DNA of 64,000 nt from Psoroptes ovis (Eukaryota; Arthropoda; Arachnida; Sarcoptiformes; Psoroptidae): assembly GCA_002943765.1 (NCBI GenBank), contig PQWQ01000019.1, forward strand, positions 124,001-188,000, given 5' to 3'. The notes under the pieces are model-generated. The model saw nothing but the letters and a program-made list of their open reading frames with translations. It was not told the origin of the DNA and made no database searches. The translations under genes were made by a program, and so were the position numbers. Shown piece by piece: positions 25,132 to 37,100 of the stretch; positions within the stretch are counted from its first letter, which is position 1; each line of letters starts with the position of its first letter.

Positions 25132-28100
25132 TTACCAAACTGTACACTTTTTAATTGGATTCATACGGCTACCGATTGGACAATTGTATGCTTCGGAAAA
25201 ATCGTAGGAATTTGACAGCGGACCCAACACCCTATTCGTGGAAAAATATTGAAAAAAATAATTGATTTTGTTTTCAACAAGAAAAATAGTGATTTATACC
25301 GAATAGGTCCAGGACTATGCGTCGATGATCGAATTTTAATCAATGCATCTTCTGGTCTCATTGATCCACACCAGATCTTATGGGAAATTTCATCGGGAAA
25401 GAAAATTAAGATGAATAAAATTAATGAAAACACTCCACACATTAATAATAATGATGAATACCTGTGCATAATTCAAGAAAAATAATTGATCATGTGTTAA
25501 ATTCAATCCAGGTAACAATGGTTCAATGCCATTACGTTTTTCCCATTTTTTAAATGCATGATATGCTTGCTTTAAGCCACCATTATCGGCAATATTTTCA
25601 CCTTGAATTTAATGAAATTAGATCAATTTTGAGTAATAAATCATTGAAAAATATGAAAAAATAAATTCCAGAATTTGAAAAAATCAAAAATTACTTTGCG
25701 TTAATCGTCCATTAACAGTTGCATTAATATCTTCCAATACATAGCTTGAATATTGATCCGTAATACATTGTGCACGTTCACGAAATAATTTGATTGTACG
25801 ATTATTCCACCATTCTTTCATATTACCATTTTTATCATATTGTCGACCATGATCATCGAAACCATGTGTTATTTCATGTCCAATCACAACACCGATACCA
25901 CCATAATTCAATGATCTATGAATATATATAAGATATACGTGGTGGTGAGCGCAATTTTGGTTGAATTTAACTTTCTTTTTTCACGAAATAAATTTTTGAC
26001 ACAACAACAAGTTTTTTTTTTTTTTTTTTCGTAAAAGTTTTATTTATTGATAAAAAATGATAATGACAACATTTGATGAAAATAACGACTGACTGAATAA
26101 TAATTGACAAAATTGACAATTTTGATTAAAATGACGGAAAATATATACATTATGAGAAAGGAATGTGATAGAAAGGTAATTAAATCGAGGATGTTTTGAC
26201 TACTTTAAATCATAATGATGTGCATGTTTAGCCAATGTGATTAGATTGGAATTTTTGCCAAATATGGTAATCAGCTAAACATTATCATCATTAAGCTAAC
26301 GATTTAAAAATTAATGATGTTAAATAACATCTCTTTAGATCAATAACTACCATTTCTATTACATCTCCCCTCTAAAAAAAAACAATACGGGGGGGGGGTG
26401 AAAAAGCGCAACTTTATTTTGGATTGACATCAATTTCGTTTACACAGCGGTATCATCTACTTCTGGGCTATTTGATCCTTGTGATCTAGCTTGATTTTCC
26501 AACTCGATGAATTCTTGCGATCGTTCTAATATTTTTCTCTTCTTCTTTGTCAATTTTATCCTTCTCAATATTACGATGAGTACACCAGCGATAATAATCA
26601 ATAAACAGACTCCTGTTGTAATAAGCATCAACCATTTATTAAAACGATCTTCTTCAGGTTCATCAAGATTATTCATTTCCGCTAGTAATTGATCTATGTT
26701 TTTCGTTTGGATCGAATAATTATAAATTCCACTGTATAAGTTTTTCCCAATCAATTCGTTTTCATACAAATGGAATGAATGATTTCCCAGCGTTTTGCGT
26801 ACTGATGGTCTGTGATGGAAACTTCCAGCGATAAACTCCTTCTTCTGTGGGATTTTATAAATTTTGTTTTCGCATTCACTTGTTATGTTTTCGATCGTTA
26901 TCAATTGTTTGTAACAATATACAAAAATAAATTTATTGTTATAATGAATTTGTAGTTCTTCTTGATTGAATTTTGATTTTGTTTCACAAAATTTCTTTAC
27001 CCATAATTTTTCGATTTCATCATCCTCTTGACAGCTTGTTGGTTTATTTATAATAAAACTTTCTGAACGTTTCTTATGATGAGGATGTAAATGGAGTCTT
27101 TTTACGCAATCTTTTTCTAGATTATACAGCATGTATCGTGGGCCACTGTATTCGTACATACAAAATTTATCTTCTTGTTGTTTATATAAAGTAAAGGGAT
27201 GGCTTTCATATACAATTAATTCGTCATACGGTTGAGGTTGTATAAATTCCAAAATTAAATCGGAATGTGATGACAAATCACATCCAACGAATTCCCATTG
27301 TTCATATTTATCTTCGGAGGTAACGATTCCGGGAAACAATAATTCAAATTCTATTGGGATTATACCACGAGCCAATTCATTAAAGAATTTTTTCAGATTT
27401 TGACTGATAGTCACCATTTGTGATCCCACCATAAGGTCATAATGTAGACCATCTATTAAATCTTCCATGGTTTTTCTGTTGTTCATTTGTATTTCGCCCA
27501 TCTTATCCAACTTGTCCACCATTTCTTTCAATATTTCTTTTTGAGAGTTCATTAAAACCTTGATTTGTTCTTGCTGTTTTCTTTGTGTTTCTTTCAATGA
27601 CTTTATTTTCTTTCGTTCAAACCAATTAGTTACAAATCCAACTATCGTTTGTCCAATATGTAATACCTTATCGTAATTTTCGAATAAGAATTTCGTACCT
27701 TTTAAAATACTTCCAACAAATCTTTTTCTTCGCCGGTTTTCTTCCATAAAGTCATCATATGTTATATTAATCTTATCGCAATTTTTATTTATTGTTTCCA
27801 TTATCCAGAAATCATATCTTGCGTTACATTCAAAACGTCTATCCGTTCTTTTAAGGATACTACATGGATTTACTAAACGAATATAATAATAGGTATTAAC
27901 TAATTCTTTTGTGATAGTATGATCGGTTTTTTCCCAAACAATAGGATCTGCGACGGAGGGTTCATATTTCCCATTAGCTAGGTGTATCAGCATTAGTGAA
28001 GTCAATAGCACCATATTACACGGATGAAATTTTGGCTTGACTTGGGAAATGTGAACTTTTTCTAATTTTCCCTTCTTCTGGATTTTCAGCATTGTATTCC

Positions 28101-31100
28101 CTTCTTTATCGACCACTGGAAACGGGCCTTCAAATCTTGCGTCCAATTTTTTTCGGTTCAAAGCGTTTCCTTTGGAGACATACACTTCGTCGATTATTTC
28201 CAATGGTAATTCTTTTCTTGTTTCATCATATTTTTTCTTATTTTTTTCATGCATTAAATTTGAATTTTGAAAAGCAATTTTTCGTGCTTCTACTACTTCC
28301 TCCGGTCCTAATATTTTTTCAGCATCATACCCTGTCAACAGAAATAATGGGGAATACTTTGTGACACTATGAATGGTTTTATTGTATTCTTCAGCTGCTT
28401 TTGCAGCATGCGTTGCCCAGGATAACGTCCTTTTTTCTTTAGATGTTTCGTATATTTTATGACGGATTCGATCGCAAATTGTTTGGTTTACACGTTCGAC
28501 GATCCCATTACTGGAAGGATGATCCCTCGGGATAAACATAATACCTATGTTGTTCCTCTTTAAGTACGTTTTGAATTCGGTTCCTTTTATTGCCGGATAT
28601 TGGTCAGCAATAATCAATTTTGGTTTCGTTACGCTTTGAATTTTTTTGACCAAATTTATCATATCTTTTGCCGTCTGCGTCTTTGAACAAATAATCCATA
28701 TAAATCTTGTAAAAGCATCGATTGCTAGATGTAAAAATCGTTTATTTGATCCAAAACTTTGGAATCCTCCTATTGTGTCGATATGGATGATTTCGAATGG
28801 TAATTTCGCTGGTCCTATTTGACCCATAAATCCAAAACGATAAGAGTTTTTCTTGGTGATATTACACACCTCACAATTTTGCACCACTTTTTTAATGATC
28901 TTCATAATATCTGGGGTGTAATATCTTCTGGAATAATGCTCGTATAAATGGACTGAGCCTATATGGCCAAATTCGTGATGAGTTCGTCTGAGTTCGTTTT
29001 CCGCTTCCTCTTTTGGGATGAAGATTTGTTCAAAATTCTTTTTCTTTCGATAAATAATTCCATTTTTTTCATAGCATTTATTCAACTGTTTCGGATTATA
29101 ATTTTTTTGAATTGCCATAATTTTATCAGTATCTTCCCAAAGATTTGTAAACATGATCATCGGAGCTTTAGCCATTTCTTCTAAATCATGGATCGGATGG
29201 CGTGAGAGGTAATCGGCTTCTTGATTATCAACGCCCTTTCTGTACACAATATTAAATTGATACGAGCTTAGCCGCAAAGCCCAATTGAACAACCTTGTTT
29301 TCGGCTTTTTTATTTTTTTCAGGCTTTCCAACGGTTTGTGATCAGTAACGATAGTGAAATTTTGTCCAACTAACCAATAATGCCAATATTCTACCGCTTC
29401 AAGAATTGCTAAGCATTCTAATTCAGATGCTGAATATCTTTGTTGATATGGCAGCAACTTTTTTGAAAAGTAAGCGACAGGATATTCTTGTTCATTGGGA
29501 TGAATTTGTTTCAATACCGCACCAATACCTTTTAAACTTGCATCTGTGTAAATTTTAATTTCAAATTTAGGATTGAACAATTTTAAAATAGGTTCTTTGA
29601 TAAGCAAGTTTTTCAAATTTTCAAATTCTTTTTGTTGATTTTCGGTCCATTCCCATTTCTGATTTTTCTTCAATAATTCCGTTAGATAATACGTCTTTTC
29701 CGCTCTATTTGGAATGAATTTATGGTAATAATTAATTTTGCCAAGAAATCCCCTCAAATCTTTCAAATTCTTAGGTGGTTCTGCTTTTACTATTGCTTCA
29801 ATATTTGATCTGCATGGAGCAATTCCATGTTCAGAGATCTTATGTCCCAAAAATATAATAGATTTCATACCAAAGATACATTTCGACAATTTTAATTTTA
29901 TATTTTCTTTCAACAAAACGTTCATTACATTATCCAAATGCGTAAGATGTTCCTTCTTTGTTCTTGAGAAAATAATAATGTCATCAATATAGTTGTGACA
30001 GTACATGTGTAGATTATTTCTTTTTATTAATGACCATATGATTCTTTGGAAAATCATCGGAGCGTTTTTTAATCCAAATGGGAGTCTTTTCCATTGATAC
30101 TGGTCGTATTTTGTCACAAATCCTGTTTTACCACGATCATCGGGATCTATCATCACATGATAGTATCCTTGGCTAATATCTAAAGTTGTAAAATACGTCG
30201 AATTTATTAAGCGTTCATCAATATCTGATATTTTCGGCATGGGATAATGTTCTACAATTGTTACGTCATTCAATTTTCGATAATCAACACATAATCTTGT
30301 TTTTTTTCCTTCGTCTTTCTTATCAACCAGTACTATTGGAAAACAGAATGGTGAGTTTGATGGTTCAATAACATCCATTTTCAATAACCGGTCAATTTCT
30401 TTATCGATTATTTCCTGGTCCATCGCTGTACAGGGGTAAGGACGGCATGTGATCGGTATTTCATTTGATAGATGAATTTGTGCCATTTCGTTTTTTATAC
30501 ATCCAATATCTTCTTTATTTTTAGCAAAAACATCTTTGTACTTTTTCAATAATTTTCCTATATCGTGGTCTTCAACGTCCTTTTCTTTACCTTGACCAAT
30601 ATTAATTTTTACTTTCCATTTGTTTTCATCTTCTGGAATAATACTTATTCCAAAACTTCGCATTGCATCCCTGCCTAAAGCGATTATATCTTTTTCATGC
30701 GGCACCACATAAAATTTAACTTCATGTTCAATATTTTCAATTTTTACTGTTGTCGTACATATGCCTTTTATATGAACATTTGATCCCAGAGTGATTATAT
30801 TTTCGTTCGATGGTTTTTCTTTTAGCAACAGTTTTTTGACATACATTGGTGTTATGAAGCTGATGTTTGCTCCGCTATCAATCATGAGTTCTTGTTCAAA
30901 ACCATTTACTTGGGCTTTCACTACCACTGGTTCTTCCAAATCTTTTCTTTTAGCCATATCTGTTGTTTCCGTCTTTGCCATCATCATGTGGAGCATATTT
31001 GATTCTAAATTTGATAGACCAATTAACTCATCTTCCATTGTCTGGACTTCATAATCATCGGGTTTTGTATTTTTCATTTCTTTTCTTTCATTTGTATCGG

Positions 31101-34100
31101 AATTTTGTTGAACTTGCGACCTCATATCATTACTTGTTGTATTCATGGTTTCGCACACATAACTTTCTTTAACTTTTGTTCTTGGTGTATTTGATTGGCG
31201 TTGTGGGTATTCAATCATCTTTCTTTGTGGAGACGTAATCGATCGATAATTTCCTTTGTTAACATTAGATTGATTTGTCCATCTTGGATTGTCTTGCTGA
31301 GGTGTTTGGCACAGAATTTCATGATGGCCACCTCTACAAATCCTACATACTCGTTCTGAACCACAGTTACTCATACGATGTCCTTTTTCTAAACATCTGA
31401 TGCACAAATTTTTTTCCCAAATTATATTTCTTTTGGTCTTCAACGGTATTCTAGCGCGGCAATCAACAGATGTATGCGTTGGACTACTACAAAAGTAACA
31501 ATAGGTTGACCGTGTATTTTGTCTCTGTGGACTTGTTTTAACAATTGGACCACAACTCAGGAAATCATCAAAAAGATTATGATCTTCTCTTCTGCTTCTA
31601 GCCAATTTATGTTCTTTTTCCAATACTTCGACAATGGTACTTAGATCAGTTTCACTAACACAACCCAATTTACTAACGATTTCATATGTCAATTTTTGAT
31701 AGATGATTCTTTTGAATTGATACGTGTAAGCGGGATTAATATTGACCTTCGTCATTAATTTTTCAGTTTTCTTTATGTCTTCCAATATTCGTTCCATACC
31801 CATTATATCGAAATTATTTGTCAACTTTGGAAGACTTCTTAACTGTTGAGCTATATGTAAAACGACTTCATACGGATCATAAAATTTTTCACGCAATATA
31901 GTTTTGACCTTATCGTAGTCGTCTTCATCGCCCATACTATTTATAAGTTGTCGACTTGGTCCATCTAATTTTTCAGCAATTATATCGATTTTTCGTTGCG
32001 GGGGTAAACAGCTAAGGTCTAAAAGTGATGTTAGACTTTCGAAAAATTTCCGAAAATCTAAAAATTTCCCCGAAAATGGTTTAATTTTTTCAATTTCTTT
32101 TAGAATAAATTTTTCAGGCATCGTTTTTGGTTCAGCTTCGGTTGTCATTGTGATTGTTTCCTGTTGAACTTGTTGATTAGTTATATTTGACTTACTTGGT
32201 TCATTTTTAGCTTTAGTTGCGTCGTCTTGGATGGTCATTTCAAATATATTTATTTTTTTGATGTCCTGCTTTGTTTTGTCGGCCACTTCGTATATTTTAT
32301 CAAGTTTCTGATGATAATCTGTATTGATCAATTCATATTTTTCGGAATCAAACGGAAGTCCATGTTCACGTCCATAATCTGCTGATGCTTTGAATTTGGC
32401 TCGATAGTCTGCGACTCTCTTCGCTAATTCCAATGTTTTCTTTACCAAATCGTAAGCATCAATCGTTTTTTCGTTAATTTGGTTAAATACTTCAGTTATC
32501 ATTCGCCTAATAACTGGCTTCTCTTTCTCCAATTCCTGGAGATTCTTCATCAAAACGTCGGAGGTACTCATCTTATTAATATTTTGTAATGTTCAATCTT
32601 GCTGGCTTATAAGATATACGTGGTGGTGAGCGCAATTTTGGTTGAATTTAACTTTCTTTTTTCACGAAATAAATTTTTGACACAACAACAAGTTTTTTTT
32701 TTTTTTTTTTTTCGTAAAAGTTTTATTTATTGATAAAAAATGATAATGACAACATTTGATGAAAATAACGACTGACTGAATAATAATTGACAAAATTGAC
32801 AATTTTGATTAAAATGACGGAAAATATATACATTATGAGAAAGGAATGTGATAGAAAGGTAATTAAATCGAGGATGTTTTGACTACTTTAAATCATAATG
32901 ATGTGCATGTTTAGCCAATGTGATTAGATTGGAATTTTTGCCAAATATGGTAATCAGCTAAACATTATCATCATTAAGCTAACGATTTAAAAATTAATGA
33001 TGTTAAATAACATCTCTTTAGATCAATAACTACCATTTCTATTACATATATTTATTTATTTTGAAAATTTCAATTTCAAATTCAATTTTCGAAATAAATA
33101 AATAAATGAATAAATAAATAGAAAAGAATAGATATTTATATTTATAATTTAATTATATAAGATTATTTGATATGAAAATGATGCGTTTGTATGTTTGTAT
33201 TTGCATTTGCATTTGTATTGTTCATTTCATATTCATATTTGAATATGTTAAAATATTGAATAAATAAATAAATAAATGAATAAATTGAATTGAATTCAAT
33301 TGAATCGTATGACAAAACTCACTTGGGAAAATAATGTGAATAAAATAATGGCTGCAAAATACCAACAGGAATAACAATTACATTTTTATTCGGATTATAG
33401 AATGCATTCACAACGGCCGGATCCGTTGTCCAGCTATCTTTATCAACAGTTTGTCCTAATTTTATTAAATTTTTATATGCCTCAAAGCGAAATACATTCA
33501 TTATGTTCATGAGAAATTCATCTTCATATAATTCAAGCTAAAATTGAAAAATCGAGAATTTTAGAAAAAAAGAAAAACAATCGTAATTAGAAATCATTGG
33601 TGAAACAATGATCACATACAAATTAAACAATTATGATGAACCATCAAAATTAATCAATGAAAAAAAGAAAAACTTACATAATCATATTCTTTCGATAAAA
33701 GAATTGGATTTGTTAACATATCAGGATAACCAATACGTTCATTGATTGCATCAGCTTTTTCTTTAGCCACTTGTCTTGTTTCATCATCCATCCAATTATT
33801 ATAATTAAGTAATTCATTAAATGCTTCACGTATATTATGTATCATTTCGATTGCAATTTCTTTAGATTTTGGATCAAAATTATCTCGAATGAATAATGCA
33901 CCAACAGCCATGCCCATTTTTTTATTAACCAATTCAACACATTGACTCCAACGTGTACGATCGGCAGATGTTCCTTGGGTTTTCGGGTTTTTTTTGTTTG
34001 TTTTTATACAAATTAAATTATTGAAATTAATTTTTGTTCATTTATGACTGTTATAAAATTAAATGAAGTCTATTCATGAATAAACAAATACAAACCGAAC

Positions 34101-37100
34101 AATATTTTACGATATTTTGCACGTTTGACACCAAATTCATTGTCTAAATATGGTAGAATATTGTTTATTAAACGCCAAATTGCATAATTAATAACAATAC
34201 GACGATCATTTTTCATTGTACGCTTCAATAAACGACCCATCTGTTGATAATAATCAATTGAATAAATGACAACTTCTTCATCTAGATCAACATCGACGGG
34301 CATAAAATTTCTCAAATAAATCATCCAATCAAATTCCGGTACTAATTGTTTTAGCTGTCGAATTGTTTTCTTATTATAAATAGCACTAGTATCATGACGA
34401 TCAGCTTCAGGCATTGATGCCTTGATTTTGAGAATATGAAAATTGATTTAAATAAATAAGATTAATTTTCAACAAATAATCTTATAAAGATGAATCATAA
34501 TTGAATGCGACACTTACATTGGCAAGTTCAGTTTCAAATTCCAATACTTTCAGCATTTCTCCATTAGCATATTCACGATCGGCACCAAATAGCTCAGCAA
34601 TATCGATCATCAATTCAAGATATGCATCTTTTTCTTTGTTTGGACTTTCTTTCAGATAATGTTCACGGCTAGGCAATCCTAAACTTGTTTGATCAAATTG
34701 TATAATGTTCATCGATGAATTACGATCATCCGGACCAACATATTGTTCAACAATGATCGGTAAATTATATTCACCACGCAGTTTTCCTAATAAATTTTCA
34801 ATACTAAGCAACATGTATGAATGATCATTAGAATTTGAATTTAAATTTGTTGTTGTTGATGTTGATTTTATTATCGATAACGAAGAAGATGATGATGATG
34901 AAGAGGAGGATGAAGAGGATGATTTCATTGATTTAGATTTCAACGATGTTTGTATATTCAATGGTGAAATTGTTTTTTTCAACCGTTTTTCATTCCAATT
35001 ACGATCCAATACTGGCCAACCTCCAACATCTCGTAATGTTTCAATGATTGGCTGTACACCGATTTCATTGATTTTTTCTAAATTTTGAAAAGAAAAACAC
35101 AAACACACACAGACAAAATAAACAAAATTAATGTAAGATATTCAATTAAATTGAAATTGATTCAAATTGAAATTGAAAATTGAAAATCATTAAAATTGTT
35201 AATTGATTCTATTTGATCATGATAATAACGATAATGATAATAATCGTCTTAATTCTATAACCTTCAATGATTTTCTTGAATTTGTTTTTTTGATATTTTC
35301 AATTTTTCCAATTTCTTCAAATTTTAATTAAGAAAATCTCGACTAAAAATTTTCCAATTTAAAATCCTGCCAATCAAAATATCGAATCAAATCGGTAAAG
35401 TTCATTGATTTCCAATTTGATTATTATCAAATGAAATGAAAAAGAAGGAAAAATAATAAATTAAATTTTTTCCCCATAAACATAATAAAGAAGCTCAAAG
35501 AATTAATTTCAAAAAAATACAAGATTCTTCAAGATACATGATCATGTTCAATCAATCAATTACTTTGTTTCAAATTGACAAATTGCTATTTATTTTCTTT
35601 GATTGAATCGAATCGATTCAATCAAATCTTCTTTTGATTTGATAAATTGGACATTTTGTTTCTCATTCAGTGAAATAAATGTTACGAAATCAATCACTTT
35701 GAAACATCATTAATACTTACCAATATTCATACATGATTGATAGAAACGTTTCGCTTTCAATGTTGCACTATTATCAGCACTGTTTGGTTTTTGCTCCAAT
35801 AAATCTTTTGGGCAAATAATATAAAAGAAATAGAAAGATAGAAAATTAATTGATTTGACAATGATCTTTGTTCGAATCAATACACATATTAAATTCAATA
35901 AAATTTCAATTAAATTTCTTAAGTAAATATCGATTCAATTTGAAACGTAATAAATATTAAATTCAAATAATTCGATTATTATAATAAAATTGGAGAAAAA
36001 TTTGTCTTCAATTTACCTTTCAGTATTATTTGTAAATCATCGCCTAACACTTCAAATGTACTTAGGCTTGGTCGATCTTCAGGTATTATATGTTTTTTTA
36101 CCCAATTACCGCATGCAAATTGAAAAAAATCTTTGCATGGATCAGCATTCAAATCCATTGCACTTAGCAGTGATGCAGCTAAATTGAAATTGCAATCGGA
36201 GAAAAGATTGGAATTCAATTAAAAATTTTTGAGAAAAATGACTAATATTTACAAAACATACATGTTTTAACACAATCCATTGATGTACAAATTTTTGGAA
36301 CTTTATAATTGGCTAATCATTGTGATTGATTTGAATCAAACAATTGAATAAATCAATTTAAAAAATGAAAAAATCAATCAAAAATACTTACAATCATCGA
36401 TAAATAAATATGGTACATTTAAATAAATAAATATAACAATAATAATTGATAATAATGTTAATAGAAGAAATTTTTCCAAACAAGTACGATAATGCCATGA
36501 TAGAAAATGTGTTGAAGGGCTTTTAAATTGTATTTGTAAATTTTTACCAATACTTATTATCGTATCTTTACGGCCAGTGTTTGCAAAATAATGTTGTTGT
36601 AAATGATAATGTTCTTCTTCACCAATATATGATGATCGATGATTGGTCATTGTGGATATTGATGAACAACGTGCTGTTGAATTTCGTTGTTTATTCAACG
36701 CACTACTCAATAAACGTCCATTATCATTATTAATATTATTATTACAATTAATTTCACCACAAATATTATCACCGATACTTTCATTTTTCATTGAATCATT
36801 AATAATATAATTTTGATCATCTAAATTTTGATGATTATGATTATGATGATGATGATGACAATTTAATGGTGATAATTGATTTGGTGACCAATTATTACTT
36901 TTTTCATTTGAATTTTGTCGATTATTATTATACAAATGATTATCATTATTGTTATTATTATTATTATTTACATTTGATGATTTATTATTATTATTATTAT
37001 TAACAATCGGTGATATTGAATGCAAAATATTACCATTCAATATGATCGATGTACGTTGGGCTTTTAAATTATAAGAACCAAGCGTATTGCTTCGACAATT

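Larger units (their letters stand above)
25929..33046 (-). mobile_element. Complete Ty3/gypsy-type LTR retroelement with env, in an M13 gene intron
   Basis: A 7.1-kb element lies on the minus strand, the same direction as its host gene. It has two LTRs (25929-26363 and 32610-33046) that look identical except for the length of one T run (18 versus 20). It is flanked by a 4-bp TATA target duplication at 25925-25928 and 33047-33050. A polypurine tract abuts the 3' LTR. One uninterrupted frame encodes gag, pol and an envelope-like region. Intact coding capacity and matching LTRs point to a recent insertion. Its presence within an otherwise well-spliced intron means the host exons are not physically damaged. 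Confidence 0.93.
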
